Shown here: one piece after another, positions 1 to 9,246 of the stretch
Numbering within the stretch: the stretch's first letter is position 1
How the letters are laid out: each line of letters starts with the position of its first letter
NCBI RefSeq assembly: GCF_003597125.1
Contig: NZ_QYYA01000001.1
Span: forward strand, 62,001-126,000
Direction: 5' to 3'
DNA length: 64,000 nucleotides
From: Alcanivorax profundi
GTDB lineage: Bacteria > Pseudomonadota > Gammaproteobacteria > Pseudomonadales > Alcanivoracaceae
The notes under the pieces: model-generated
The model's input: only the letters and a program-made list of their open reading frames with translations
Told to the model about the DNA's origin: nothing
Database searches by the model: none
Translations under genes and position numbers: made by a program

Positions 1-611
1 TAGCGGGGGCCACTGTGCACCTCAAGTTCAATGTAGGCATGGCGCGATTGGGTGTCGACCTTCAAGATGTTTCGGGTGAGGCGTCCTTCCAGATAGCCAC
101 GGTTGATGAGGTTCTGCTGCAACGCTTTTTTTAGCCTGGTGTACTGCTCATGTTCAAGTCGTTCATCCAAGCGTAACCGGCTCTGTTCGATCAGTTGCTG
201 GAAGGCGGGGTCTGCAGCAGCTTCTCCACTGATGCGAATGTCTGCCCGCTTGAGAATGACAGGCGGACCTGTCTGAACATCAAGGGTGGCGTGTGTGCAG
301 CTGTCACTCTGCACATCGGCGCTCAAGGCAAGGGTGCTATCGTAGTAACCCATGGCTTGTAGCGCTTCGGTGGCGTTGCCAAGGACCTGACGGCGAATCA
401 ATCCGTACTGGGCGGGAGGAGGCTGGCAGGGATAGCGGGACAGGTCGATCAGGGCGCGAATGTTATCGATCACGGGCTTGTCGGCATTGCCGGTAATATG
501 CAAAACCGGCTCTCCCCGGGCTGCCAATACGGCCAGCGGGAGGCATAGCAACACCATGGCTGTCCAGCCTGGCACCAGCGCACGCTTCAATCGAATATCC
601 CTGTCAGTCAT
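1..611 (-). CDS. tamA: TamA-like outer membrane assembly factor, N-terminal part (runs off the left edge)
   Basis: The frame opens at ATG 611-609 and is still open after 203 codons at the window edge, so only the N-terminal third is present. Residues about 11-31 form a signal peptide. The rest reads as POTRA modules: an LHITGN opening, a segment with PVILKRADIRISGEA, and a stretch ending ELEVHSGPR, which is how the third POTRA of TamA normally leads into the Omp85 barrel. TamA works with TamB in moving proteins and phospholipids to the outer membrane. The barrel and tamB would lie left of the window. BamA is the main alternative, but its five POTRAs and different N-terminus do not fit. It follows regA on the same strand after 73 bp. 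Confidence 0.75.
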   Translation of the reverse strand, partial: MTDRDIRLKRALVPGWTAMVLLCLPLAVLAARGEPVLHITGNADKPVIDNIRALIDLSRYPCQPPPAQYGLIRRQVLGNATEALQAMGYYDSTLALSADVQSDSCTHATLDVQTGPPVILKRADIRISGEAAADPAFQQLIEQSRLRLDERLEHEQYTRLKKALQQNLINRGYLEGRLTRNILKVDTQSRHAYIELEVHSGPR

Positions 612-684
612 TGGCAGACAGTGTAAGCGAAGCGGGCTGGGACGAGAACGGTTTGTCTGCGATCTGTTTGCGGTCTAGCGCGCC

Positions 685-1263
685 TTACTCTTCTGGTTCG
701 GCGTCTCTCTGCTGACCTTTCTCCCGTTGGTATTCGCTGGCGCTGGGGCGTTTTTTAAGGCGTCGCTGGAGGGTGCGGCGATGAATACCCAGTGCGTCGG
801 CGGCACGGGAAATATTGCCGTCGTGGGCCTCCAGGGTACGCTGAATATGCTCCCACTCGAGGCGCTGCAGTGACGGGGGCGTTTGCGGCAGTGCGGGTGA
901 CAGGCTGGCAGGGTCGGCGGCGAGGGCGTCGAGGATATCCGCGGGGGTTGCCGGTTTGGTCAGGTAATTGTGTGCGCCTCGATGGGTGGCTGCCACAGCG
1001 GCGGCGATGCTGCCATAGCCGGTGAGTAACAAGACGCGGCATTGTGGGAAACGTTCGAGGATTGGGGAGATCAGATCCAGGCCATTGTCTGGACCCAGAT
1101 TCTGATCCAGGACAGCGGCATCAAGCCGGGCCAGCTGTTGAAGCTGCACGAGTGTGGTGCCTGCGTCATGGGTGACGGTGACATGCACGCCGTGTCGACT
1201 GAGTGCCTGGCGGGTCTGTTCGGCGAGCAACTCGTCATCTTCTACCAGCAGCAAGTGAGTCAT
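685..1263 (-). CDS. regA: RegA/PrrA/ActR-type response regulator
   Basis: A 192-residue two-domain regulator. The receiver domain has the acidic pair in VEDDE, the phospho-acceptor Asp53 in VLDQNL, and the conserved Thr/Lys region LLTGYGS and TKPAT. A proline-containing linker leads to a Fis-type helix-turn-helix (HIQRTLEAHDGNISRAADAL, then HRRTLQRRLKK), the compact DNA-binding domain typical of RegA/PrrA. I chose ATG 1263 because the receiver begins there and it forms an ATGA overlap with the stop of the upstream kinase gene. In the family this regulator controls respiration and redox-balance genes; the targets here are unknown. Confidence 0.85.
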   Translation of the reverse strand: MTHLLLVEDDELLAEQTRQALSRHGVHVTVTHDAGTTLVQLQQLARLDAAVLDQNLGPDNGLDLISPILERFPQCRVLLLTGYGSIAAAVAATHRGAHNYLTKPATPADILDALAADPASLSPALPQTPPSLQRLEWEHIQRTLEAHDGNISRAADALGIHRRTLQRRLKKRPSASEYQREKGQQRDAEPEE

Positions 1264-2459
1264 TCTCTGTTCTCCTGGCGGGCGCGGGGCCAACGAATGC
1301 GCGCCTGTGTCCATTGTGCGCCAAACTCCAGGTCCAGGCTGGCCCCCATCTGCTCCAGTGTGGTAGTCACCAGGATCATTCCCATGCCCAGCCCTTCGCG
1401 TTCCGAGTCCTGATGGGCTGGGCCATCATCGCTGATCTGTAGACCGTGAGACTGCTCGTCGCCAAAGCTGCTGATAATCCAGCGGCTGGCGCCGGCATCC
1501 ATGGCGTTATAGCCCAGATTGCTGAGCACCCGAAACCAGCCCTCGGCGTTTGCCAGAAGCGGATCTTCCTGCAGATCCATTTCCAGTGTCAGGGTGGGGG
1601 CAAGATGGCGTAGATGCTGTCGCAGGTGTTCCAGCAGAGCACTCAATGGCTGGTTGGCAAGGGTGTGTTCGCCACTGCCGCGCTTGAGTCTGCTGGCCAC
1701 TTGGCGGGCCAGTTGCTCCATTTGCTGAACCTCCTGGTGGAGACTGTCTGGAAGTGCCGGGGAATGACGCAGGTTGTCGGCCAGCATGACCAGGGTTCCA
1801 AGCGGTGTGTTCAGTTCATGGGCTTGATCTGCCAGTGTTGCGGCAATCTGGTACATGTGTTCCCGTCGGCCTGCCAGATCGAGCGCTTGTTCCTGTTGAC
1901 GCTGTTGGTCCTGCATCAACCGTTGAATCACTTGTCCCAGCAGGGTCAGCATCACCAGCATGGCAATAAAAATAGCTGCCATGCCGACACCATGAAGCCC
2001 GCTGAGTTGATGGCTCAAGGCATGCAATGGGGTATCGCTGGCGGGCATGTGATACCAGTTCATGGTGACCAGATAGCCAGCCAGAGCCAGTGATGCCACG
2101 GTCAGGGCTCCGCGAAGAGGTAAAGTCAGGGACGCGAGCAGTGCAGGGACCAGCAGGTAAAACGCGAGAGGGTTACCTGCCCCGCCGAAATTCTGTATTA
2201 GCCCGGCGAATAACAGGGTGTCCAGGGCCAGTTCCAGGGTAAGAAGAGCGCCATGATGGCGGGGCAGCAGCCGCCAGGTGCAAAGGGTTACCAGACTCGG
2301 CAGCAGCAAGGCGGCCAACCAACCCAATTCGGGAATGTGATAGCCACTATGCCCCAGACTTTGTAGCAAAATCAGGGCAAGGGTAATGGCCAGCACCAGC
2401 AGGCTGCGCAGCCAGATCAGGCGCAGTCGCCAGTTCAGCAATGGGGGACGGTTAGTCAT
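1260..2459 (-). CDS. regB: RegB/PrrB-type membrane sensor histidine kinase
   Basis: A 399-residue kinase starting at ATG 2459; an in-frame TTG at 2531 is less likely. About six membrane helices fill residues 15-178 and contain FGGAGNP (91-97), the loop that RegB proteins use to sense the quinone pool. The dimerisation box AHELNTPLG places the phospho-accepting His at 214, and an N-box (LSNLGYNAMDAG) and a G-box (GLGMGM) complete the ATPase domain. It overlaps regA by 4 bp, so the pair is co-translated. Unusually, the protein has a single cysteine (in the membrane part, residue 60), so the redox-active cytoplasmic cysteine described for RegB is not seen. Confidence 0.85.
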   Translation of the reverse strand: MTNRPPLLNWRLRLIWLRSLLVLAITLALILLQSLGHSGYHIPELGWLAALLLPSLVTLCTWRLLPRHHGALLTLELALDTLLFAGLIQNFGGAGNPLAFYLLVPALLASLTLPLRGALTVASLALAGYLVTMNWYHMPASDTPLHALSHQLSGLHGVGMAAIFIAMLVMLTLLGQVIQRLMQDQQRQQEQALDLAGRREHMYQIAATLADQAHELNTPLGTLVMLADNLRHSPALPDSLHQEVQQMEQLARQVASRLKRGSGEHTLANQPLSALLEHLRQHLRHLAPTLTLEMDLQEDPLLANAEGWFRVLSNLGYNAMDAGASRWIISSFGDEQSHGLQISDDGPAHQDSEREGLGMGMILVTTTLEQMGASLDLEFGAQWTQARIRWPRARQENRE

Positions 2460-2607
2460 GGCGCTATTGTAGAGGTAAATACCCGCAAAGGGATGTGGCA
2501 GTTTGCCTCGCTGGATGGGTGCCTGCGTCAAGGGGGACGAGGACCTTCTGCTGGTAAAAGGAAGATATTCAACCAGGCTGTACTGCTTTCACTGGCAGGT
2601 AGGGGCC

Positions 2608-3225
2608 TCAGGGCTTGAGCATTGCGCCTTCCAGCAACTGGGCGGCAAAGGGCGGCAGTTTAGGGTGCTGATGATGCGTTGCCTGATGCAACCGAAAGCC
2701 GGCTTGTCGCAGCGTTGCCGAGGTATCCCGGGTAAGCTGGCAGCCACAGGCAAGATGCTTCCACGCGGGGTTCATGGCCCCTTGCAGGCGTTGGACCCAG
2801 CGCTTTTCGTTGCGGACGTGTTCCAGAGTCAGCAGGGTGCCGCCCGGTTTGAGTACCCGGAAGGCTTCGCGGGCGGCAGTATCCGGGTCCGGTATTGTGC
2901 AGAACACCAGGCAGGCGATGACGCTGTCAAAGCTGTTGTCGTCGTAGGGCAGTTGCTCTGCGCCAGCGACCCGAAGGTGAAAGCGTTCAGGTTGATTGCA
3001 CTGGCGCGCGGTATCAGCCGCCAGTTCCAGCAGGGCCTCGGCGGGTTCAATGCCGTGTATTTCGCTTGCGAGATCGGAGTAGAGCGGGAAATTGGCGCCG
3101 GTGCCGACGCCCAGTTCCAGCACCTTGCCACGGGCCTGGCGAATCAGGTGCTGGCGGTTCCGGTACAGTGGACGGGTGGCCCAGTCCAGCAGTACCGGGA
3201 AGACCTTGTCTTCATAAACGGACAT
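2608..3225 (-). CDS. class I SAM-dependent methyltransferase
   Basis: A 205-residue protein with a Rossmann methyltransferase core: motif I VLELGVGTG at 35-43, an acidic ribose-binding position in HGIEPAE, the FDSVIACLVFCTIPD segment and the post-motif VLKPGGTLL. This is the methyltransferase type 11 (UbiE-like) layout, but substrate-determining regions are not recognisable. Its ATG shares one base with the stop of the upstream gene (TAATG), so the two are translationally coupled. The substrate is unknown; a small molecule or lipid-like acceptor is the usual case for this family. Confidence 0.75.
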   Translation of the reverse strand: MSVYEDKVFPVLLDWATRPLYRNRQHLIRQARGKVLELGVGTGANFPLYSDLASEIHGIEPAEALLELAADTARQCNQPERFHLRVAGAEQLPYDDNSFDSVIACLVFCTIPDPDTAAREAFRVLKPGGTLLTLEHVRNEKRWVQRLQGAMNPAWKHLACGCQLTRDTSATLRQAGFRLHQATHHQHPKLPPFAAQLLEGAMLKP

Positions 3226-4445
3226 TAATTACGTTCCGGAAGCACATAGTTTTCCGGGTTATTGAGCATATCCATTGTCAGCGGTTCACTGAGTACGCTG
3301 GTCAGGTTTCGGTCCGTTTTCTTGCTGAACTTGCGGCGCAGTTTTTCGAACTTGCGGAAGCTGCGGAAGTTCAGCGCATACAGGCGAACTTCCTGCAAAC
3401 GCTTGTAAGAGTACATCACATCCAGAGCATCCATGGAGAACTCAGGGCGGATTTTCATGGCTTTTTCGAGATAGCTGATCGCTTCATTAAGGTCACGTTT
3501 GCGGTTCATGTAGATCAGCGCGTTGGCGTACTCATAATTGACGATCGGGATATCCGGAGCCAGTCGAAGGGCGTCGGAAAAAGACTCTTCAACGGTGGTG
3601 GTTCGGGCGCCATAGGTCATGCGACCGGTGAACTTGCCTACCCTGCGCATGATGCCAGCATCCACCCCGGCCCGGAATGCATGAGCCAGAGGCTGTTCAG
3701 GCATGATCTCGACAATTTCTTCAGCGCTATTCTTGATTTTGCCAATGTAGCGGCGGGCCACCACGATCGGAACCGGGGACTCTTCGGCGATCCGTGCAAT
3801 GGCATAGGCGTAACCCAGCTTGACCGAGGCAACAATGGGAGCGACCTCAGGGTCATTTTCTGCTTCGGCCATCACGTCAAAATAGATTTCCGCTCGGTTA
3901 GCGACGTCTTGCAGCATCATATACTTGATGCTTTGCCGGTCGGTCAGATAGATGGCGTACATGAGCTGTGAGAACAGCGCTGGGATTTCGCCCATCGGGC
4001 CGAGTTTCAGCCCTTCTTCCCGGGCCTTCTGAAAATCACCGGCAAAGAACAGACGCCATACTTGCAGACTGCGGGTTTCCAGAACCTGGTAGTCCCCGTT
4101 CCAGTCTACAATCCCATCTTTCATGAAGGGGTATTTCTCGAAGTTCTTCTTCATGTAGGCGGCAGACGGATAGGGCACTTTCAGGCCCCGCATCAGGTGC
4201 GTCCACTTCTCGCGAATCTGCTCGTCTGTGTAGGTAAAGAAGCTCTTTTTGTAGGGGACTTCGTTCCATTTTTCGAGAAAGATGCGTTCGTCCACCGGGA
4301 TTTCCTGCATTTGCAGTTCTTCCGGTGTCACTTCATCCATTTCATCGTCGGAATCGTCGTCACGGGCGGCATGGGCTTGCAGACTGATAGCACAAAGCAC
4401 AATCAGGCACAGGCTGCGCCAGAAGGGTTGGGAAGTAGCTGCCAT
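3225..4445 (-). CDS. exported helical-repeat protein of unknown function
   Basis: A 406-residue protein with a clear signal peptide (hydrophobic about 10-24, cleavage after AHA) and then a strongly acidic stretch (DDDSDDEMDE). The C-terminal half contains tetratricopeptide-like helices, for instance the pair around AISYLEKAMKIRPEF, so a periplasmic scaffold role is plausible. No catalytic motif is visible and I do not recognise the family. The stop codon overlaps the ATG of the methyltransferase gene, which suggests the two act together. The start at 4445 is the only ATG placed just before the signal peptide. Confidence 0.6.
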   Translation of the reverse strand: MAATSQPFWRSLCLIVLCAISLQAHAARDDDSDDEMDEVTPEELQMQEIPVDERIFLEKWNEVPYKKSFFTYTDEQIREKWTHLMRGLKVPYPSAAYMKKNFEKYPFMKDGIVDWNGDYQVLETRSLQVWRLFFAGDFQKAREEGLKLGPMGEIPALFSQLMYAIYLTDRQSIKYMMLQDVANRAEIYFDVMAEAENDPEVAPIVASVKLGYAYAIARIAEESPVPIVVARRYIGKIKNSAEEIVEIMPEQPLAHAFRAGVDAGIMRRVGKFTGRMTYGARTTTVEESFSDALRLAPDIPIVNYEYANALIYMNRKRDLNEAISYLEKAMKIRPEFSMDALDVMYSYKRLQEVRLYALNFRSFRKFEKLRRKFSKKTDRNLTSVLSEPLTMDMLNNPENYVLPERN

Positions 4446-4579
4446 GAGTAGTACGGCTCTTGTTGTTGTTGTTTATTGGGCGAAAGGTATATCGCTGGGC
4501 CCCTATTACCTAACAATGCCATGGGGCGGGGCGGTGAACAAGTTCTACCCGGTATGTATTCCAGTTGGGTTTTGTATCT

Positions 4580-4610
4580 GGGGGGGGGGCCACCCGGGGG
4601 GCCGGGTGGC
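4580..4610. other. poly-G run and GC-rich hairpin
   Basis: Ten consecutive G (4580-4589) run into a 9-bp perfect stem, GCCACCCGG paired with CCGGGTGGC (4589-4610). It lies just after the stop of the PA4642-family gene on the minus strand. There is no U tract, so it is a stem that might stall polymerase or protect the RNA end rather than a proven terminator. Confidence 0.35.
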
Positions 4611-4620
4611 GGATGCTAAA

Positions 4621-4920
4621 TCAGGCTGTGCCGCCCGCCTTGCGGAGAACGTCGGCATAGTCTTCACAGCGGGGGTGTTGGGAAATGACAGTCAAGAGGG
4701 TGCGGTTTTCCGGATCCCGGCTGTTGATATCACGGCCTTGTGCCTGGAAGAAAGCAATGAAACGCTCGAAATCTTCAACCCGCAGGGCCCGGTAGGCCTT
4801 TTCCAGTACGTGAAAATCAGGGTTTACCCCCTCTTCAGCAGGAAAATCGAGAAATACCTTGATCTGTTCATCGGTCATCGGCTCGCCGATGATCTTCTTC
4901 TTGTCTTTACGTTCTGCCAT
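4621..4920 (-). CDS. PA4642-family small conserved protein
   Basis: A 99-residue soluble protein, MAERKDKKKIIGEPMTDEQI onward, with the lysine-rich N-terminus and the MTDEQIKVFLDF and NRTLLTVISQHP segments that I associate with the PA4642 family of Pseudomonas-related bacteria. No enzyme motif or membrane segment is present. The function is unknown. A GC-rich hairpin follows the stop; the gene stands alone between the exported repeat protein and the HU-like gene, all on the same strand. Confidence 0.6.
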   Translation of the reverse strand: MAERKDKKKIIGEPMTDEQIKVFLDFPAEEGVNPDFHVLEKAYRALRVEDFERFIAFFQAQGRDINSRDPENRTLLTVISQHPRCEDYADVLRKAGGTA

Positions 4921-5105
4921 TGCAGGCTCCTTGGAATCCGCTCACGGGAAAGGCTGATGAAGGGCGGAGGCGCATGAGCGCAACGTCGGCACCCTGTCCG
5001 GTTGGGGGCGCATTATAGAGGGTGGAGATTGCCTTGGGCCAGTGCAGCCGCAGAGCGAGGGGAGCGAAGGGAAGATGCCGCCGGGCAGAGCCCGGCGGCG
5101 GGCCA

Positions 5106-5480
5106 TCAGGAGGCCATGTCTTTCAGTTTCTTCAGCGGACGGATCTTGACCATGGTACGGGCCGGCTTGGCCGCGAAGGTGGTCTCTTCGCCAGTGAAGG
5201 GGTTGATGCCCTTGCGAGCCTTGGTAGCGGGCTTCTTCTGGGTCACGATTTTCATCAGGCCCGGCAGGGTGAACTGGCCGGCGCCACGCTTTTTGATGTG
5301 TCCTTCGATGATCACGCCCAGCTCATCAAACACGGCATTGACGTCTTTCTTGGTCAGGCCGGTGGTGTCGGCGATCTGGTTAACGATCTGGGTTTTGTTC
5401 ATCGGTTCGGTGACAGTCTTTACTTTGCGCGCAGCAGTGGTGCTGGCGGCTTTGGCAGCGGTTTTCTTCTTTGCAGCCAT
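5106..5480 (-). CDS. HU/IHF-family nucleoid protein with a basic N-terminal tail
   Basis: A 124-residue protein. Residues about 1-25 are a lysine/alanine-rich tail (MAAKKKTAAKAAS), followed by a HU-type domain: MNKTQIVNQIADTTGLTKKDV forms the helical base and the later INPFTGEE segment forms the DNA-binding beta arm. Tailed HU-like proteins of this kind are known in Pseudomonas and bind DNA non-specifically to compact the chromosome. I chose ATG 5480, preceded by AAGGGGTAAG, over an upstream extension that carries no family sequence. It is divergent from aspS, with about 400 bp between the two starts. Confidence 0.8.
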   Translation of the reverse strand: MAAKKKTAAKAASTTAARKVKTVTEPMNKTQIVNQIADTTGLTKKDVNAVFDELGVIIEGHIKKRGAGQFTLPGLMKIVTQKKPATKARKGINPFTGEETTFAAKPARTMVKIRPLKKLKDMAS

Positions 5481-5783
5481 GGATAGCTTACCCCTTTTTG
5501 GTGTCTTCCTGAGTTGTGATGATGCCTTCTGGTTGGGCACCGGTGATGCTTCCCTGATCAGGTTCGCCCCTGGACTGCGTGCTGGAAGCGGTGCGGTGAG
5601 CAGCACACGACTTTGCCAACTCAGAGGGTCACTGATGTGGTTCGCATCTTTTATAAGTCAGGAAAATCCAGTTCACAAGCGCTGAAACCACTATTTTTCG
5701 CGGGTTTCAGCAAAATTTTACGGCTTGAGAGGCGGTTTGGTGTGCATTGCGCCGGCGGCATGGCTCGCAGCGGGTGGAATCGC

Positions 5784-5789
5784 TATACT
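5784..5789 (+). promoter_or_regulatory. possible -10 element for aspS
   Basis: TATACT sits about 95 bp before the aspS start and is a good sigma-70 -10 hexamer. No convincing -35 hexamer lies 16-18 bp upstream, so the assignment rests on one element only. Confidence 0.35.
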
Positions 5790-5881
5790 GTGGCGCCTTT
5801 TTTCTATGACCCGGTGCCGGGGCTGCAGACAGGTTGTCTGGCTGCGGGTCGTACACTCAGAAATACGAACGGACAGAGAGC

Positions 5882-7645
5882 ATGCGTAGCCATTATTGCG
5901 GTGATTTAAGAGCGTCCCACGACGGAGAAACTGTTGAGCTGTGCGGTTGGGTACACCGCCGTCGTGACCATGGCGGGGTGATCTTCCTCGACCTGCGTGA
6001 CCGTGATGGCCTGGTGCAGGTGGTGTTCGACCCGGACACCGTGGACGCCTTCGCACTGGCCGACAAGGTACGCAGCGAATACGTGGTGAAAGTGACTGGC
6101 CGGGTGCGTATGCGTGATGAAGCCGTGCGTAACAGCAAGATGGCCACCGGGGATATCGAGGTGCTGGGCAAGGCCCTGACGATCCTTAACGAAGCGGCCA
6201 CCCCGCCGTTCGAGCTGGATGAGCACGGTGGTGCCGGTGAGGAAGTGCGGCTCAAGTATCGCTACATGGACCTGCGTCGCCCCGAGCAGCTGCGTAACTT
6301 CCAGTTCCGCTCGCGCCTGACTCACGCGGTCCGCGCTTTCCTGGAAGGCCAGGGCTTCATGGATGTGGAAACCCCGATCCTGACCCGTGCGACCCCGGAA
6401 GGGGCCCGTGATTATCTGGTGCCCAGCCGGACCCATGCCGGCAGCTTCTTTGCGCTGCCGCAATCGCCCCAGCTGTTCAAGCAGTTGCTGATGGTGGCCG
6501 GTTTCGATCGTTACTACCAGATTGCCAAGTGTTTCCGGGATGAAGACCTGCGTGCTGACCGTCAGCCGGAATTCACCCAGATCGACCTGGAAGCCTCTTT
6601 TGTTGAAGAAGAGGACATCATGGGGATCACCGAAACCATGGTGCGCAGCCTGTTCAAGGAGTTGCTGCAGGTCGAGCTGCCGGACTTCCCGCGCATGCCG
6701 TTCTCTGAAGCGATGCGCCGCTTTGGCTCCGACAAGCCAGACCTGCGTATTCCGCTGGAGCTGATCGACATTGCCGATTTGCTGGCCGGTGTGGATTTCA
6801 AAGTGTTCTCCGGTCCGGCCAACGACCCCAAAGGGCGTGTGGCAGCCATGAAAGTCCCGGGCGGTTGCAGCCTGTCCCGCAAGGATATCGACGGCTACAC
6901 CAAGTACGTCAGCATCTACGGCGCCAAGGGGCTCGCCTACATCAAGGTCAATGATCTTGCCGCTGGCGCGGAAGGCCTGCAGTCCCCGATCCTCAAGTTC
7001 CTCACCGATGAGGCCATTCAGGGCATTCTCGAGCGCACCGGCGCCGAGACGGGCGACCTGATCTTCTTCGGGGCAGACAAGGCGAAGATCGTGAATGAGG
7101 CGCTGGGCGCCCTGCGGGTCAAGGTAGGTCACGACCTGAATCTGGTGGAAGGCGAGTGGGCCCCGCTGTGGGTGGTGGACTTCCCCATGTTTGAAGAGGA
7201 AGACGGCCAGTTCCATGCCCTGCATCATCCGTTCACCATGCCCAGCTGCAGCCCGGAAGAGCTGAAGAGCAATCCGGAAGGCGCCTTGTCCCGTGCCTAC
7301 GACATGGTCCTCAACGGCACCGAGCTGGGGGGGGGGTCCATCCGTATCCACAACCCGGCCATGCAGCGTGCGGTGTTTGAAGCATTGGGCATCTCTGATG
7401 AAGAAGCGGATGAAAAATTCGGCTTCCTGCTGGATGGCCTGAAGTATGGTGCGCCGCCCCATGGCGGTCTGGCGTTCGGTCTGGATCGCATGGTCATGTT
7501 GATGACCGGTTGCGATTCCATCCGTGATGTTATTGCTTTCCCGAAAACCCAGACCGCAGCCTGCATGATGACCAATGCCCCGTCCCCGGTGGACAACAAG
7601 CAACTGCGGGAAGTGGGCGTACAGGTACGTAAAGAAGAAGACTGA
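5882..7645 (+). CDS. aspS: aspartyl-tRNA synthetase
   Basis: A 587-residue class II synthetase of normal bacterial length. The N-terminal anticodon-binding OB fold begins MRSHYCGDL; motif 2 is [20 protein letters not shown]; motif 3 is [15 protein letters not shown]; the bacterial GAD insertion lies between. His30 in RRRDHGG occupies the place where E. coli has leucine. A histidine here was reported for the non-discriminating enzyme of P. aeruginosa, which also charges tRNA-Asn, so this enzyme may do the same. The start is ATG 5882, after GGACAGAGAG. The frame contains a run of ten G at about 7327-7336. It heads a block continuing with yebC and ruvCAB, as in Pseudomonas. Confidence 0.97.
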   Translation: MRSHYCGDLRASHDGETVELCGWVHRRRDHGGVIFLDLRDRDGLVQVVFDPDTVDAFALADKVRSEYVVKVTGRVRMRDEAVRNSKMATGDIEVLGKALTILNEAATPPFELDEHGGAGEEVRLKYRYMDLRRPEQLRNFQFRSRLTHAVRAFLEGQGFMDVETPILTRATPEGARDYLVPSRTHAGSFFALPQSPQLFKQLLMVAGFDRYYQIAKCFRDEDLRADRQPEFTQIDLEASFVEEEDIMGITETMVRSLFKELLQVELPDFPRMPFSEAMRRFGSDKPDLRIPLELIDIADLLAGVDFKVFSGPANDPKGRVAAMKVPGGCSLSRKDIDGYTKYVSIYGAKGLAYIKVNDLAAGAEGLQSPILKFLTDEAIQGILERTGAETGDLIFFGADKAKIVNEALGALRVKVGHDLNLVEGEWAPLWVVDFPMFEEEDGQFHALHHPFTMPSCSPEELKSNPEGALSRAYDMVLNGTELGGGSIRIHNPAMQRAVFEALGISDEEADEKFGFLLDGLKYGAPPHGGLAFGLDRMVMLMTGCDSIRDVIAFPKTQTAACMMTNAPSPVDNKQLREVGVQVRKEED

Positions 7646-7724
7646 AGTTACGCTGACACGTTCTACGCGGCACGCTGACACGCCCGTGCTGCGTGTTGGG
7701 TGACGGCGCGCAAGCGGAGGAAAT

Positions 7725-8465
7725 ATGGCAGGACACAGTAAATGGGCCAATATCAAACACCGCAAAGCGGCTCAGGACGCCAAGCGCGGCAAGATTTTTA
7801 CCAAGCTGATTCGTGAGCTGACCGTCGCCGCCAAGATGGGTGGCGGTGAGCCGGCGGACAACCCGCGGCTGCGGGCCGCCATGGACAAGGCGCTGGGTGC
7901 CAACATGACCCGTGACACCATCGACCGTGCCATCAAGCGTGGCGCCGGTGGTGACGACGGCGGCAACATGGACGAAATCACCTATGAAGGCTACGGCAAG
8001 GGTGGTGTTGCGGTGTTGGTAGAAACCATGACCGATAACGTGAACCGCACCGTGGCGGAAGTCCGTCATGCCTTCACCAAGTTCGCCGGCAATCTGGGCA
8101 CCAGTGGTTCTGTGGCTTTCCTGTTCACCAAGCGCGGTGAGATCTACTTCGAGCCGGACAGTGTCGACGAAGAAAGACTCATGGAGGTGGCGCTCGAAGC
8201 CGGAGCCGAGGACGTGGAAGAGATCGACGGCGGCGGTTTCCTGGTCATTACCTCGCCGGACAAACAGTTCGGTGAAGTGGTGGATGCCTTGCGTGCGGCA
8301 GAGCTGGAGTTTGCCGACGCTGAAGTGACCATGCATGCGTCCACCGAAACCGAAATGGATACGGACACCGCGGAAACGGTCCAGAAGATGATCGACATGC
8401 TGGAAGACCTGGACGATGTCCAGAACGTCTACACCAACGCCAGTTGGCCGGCACAAGAAGAATAG
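7725..8465 (+). CDS. yebC: YebC/PmpR-family protein (TACO1 family)
   Basis: A 246-residue protein of standard length beginning [20 protein letters not shown], the family signature, with a strong ribosome binding site (GGAGG) 6 bp upstream. YebC/PmpR proteins were first described as DNA-binding regulators (PmpR represses the quinolone signal regulator in P. aeruginosa) and, for some members, as translation factors easing ribosome stalling on proline runs. The latter is of interest here because TolA, encoded 4 kb downstream, is very proline-rich. It sits between aspS and ruvC, as in Pseudomonas, and is followed by a terminator. Confidence 0.93.
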   Translation: MAGHSKWANIKHRKAAQDAKRGKIFTKLIRELTVAAKMGGGEPADNPRLRAAMDKALGANMTRDTIDRAIKRGAGGDDGGNMDEITYEGYGKGGVAVLVETMTDNVNRTVAEVRHAFTKFAGNLGTSGSVAFLFTKRGEIYFEPDSVDEERLMEVALEAGAEDVEEIDGGGFLVITSPDKQFGEVVDALRAAELEFADAEVTMHASTETEMDTDTAETVQKMIDMLEDLDDVQNVYTNASWPAQEE

Positions 8466-8492
8466 CTGCGAGCGATGAGCTTCCAGGAAAAG

Positions 8493-8526
8493 CAAAACCC
8501 CGGATTTATCCGGGGTTTTGTTTTTT
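8493..8526 (+). terminator. rho-independent terminator after yebC
   Basis: CAAAACCCCGG and CCGGGGTTTTG form a perfect stem around a short loop, followed by a T-rich tract (8521-8526). It closes the aspS-yebC unit and separates it from ruvC. Confidence 0.85.
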
Positions 8527-8684
8527 GGGGGGAGTAGGGTGGGCTCCCTATGGCTTTGTTGTAGAAGCTTGCCTGGAAGCGACGTGGGCTGGCGTGCTGC
8601 GTGAAGCGCCTCTCTGGCTAACTGGACATTTGGACAGTCTTTCGGTACAACTGACGCAGATTTTCTATTTGTGGTCAGACAGTT

Positions 8685-9203
8685 ATGGCATTGATTCTCG
8701 GTATCGACCCCGGTTCGCGCCACACCGGCTATGGGCTGGTGGAGCATGTGGGTAATCGGTCCCGGGCGGTGGCGTTTGGCACTATCTCGACTTCCCATAA
8801 GGAAATGCCTCCCAGGCTGGGAGAAATCTTTGCCGGCATTGACCAGGTGGTAAAAGAATATGGCCCTGCGGAAGTGAGTATCGAGAAGGTCTTCATGGCC
8901 CGCAATGCGGATTCGGCGCTCAAGCTGGGCCAGGCGCGGGGTGCGGCCATTGCGGCAGTGATGCAGGCGTCAATTCCGGTATTTGAATATTCGGCCCGCC
9001 AGGTCAAGCAGGCAGTGGTGGGCAAGGGGAGTGCGGAAAAGATTCAGGTCGGGGAGATGGTGCGTCATTTGCTGGGGTTGGATAAACGCCCCCAGGAAGA
9101 TGCCGCCGATGCATTGGCGATTGCACTGTGTCATGCCCACATGCGTGTCTCGCTGGCGAGAATGGCGGGCGCCACGGCGGTGCGCAACCGCCGTATCCGG
9201 TAA
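8685..9203 (+). CDS. ruvC: Holliday junction endonuclease RuvC
   Basis: A 172-residue RNase H-fold resolvase. The first catalytic Asp is in [14 protein letters not shown], the catalytic Glu is in [11 protein letters not shown], and the last acidic pair is in [13 protein letters not shown]. It cuts Holliday junctions symmetrically once RuvAB has positioned them. The ATG at 8685 has little Shine-Dalgarno sequence, but no other start fits the family N-terminus. A terminator precedes it, so its promoter should be in 8527-8684. ruvA follows after 43 bp. Confidence 0.95.
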   Translation: MALILGIDPGSRHTGYGLVEHVGNRSRAVAFGTISTSHKEMPPRLGEIFAGIDQVVKEYGPAEVSIEKVFMARNADSALKLGQARGAAIAAVMQASIPVFEYSARQVKQAVVGKGSAEKIQVGEMVRHLLGLDKRPQEDAADALAIALCHAHMRVSLARMAGATAVRNRRIR

Positions 9204-9246
9204 TTCACTGCACCAACATCAACAACACGGTCATTAAGGATTCAGC

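Noticed and set aside
5906..7765. Minus-strand open frame of about 619 codons
   Set aside because: It is antisense to aspS and reflects high GC and codon bias; no family sequence or ribosome binding site is seen.
7530..8798. Minus-strand open frame of about 422 codons over yebC
   Set aside because: Crosses the yebC terminator hairpin and parts of three genes; composition of a shadow frame.
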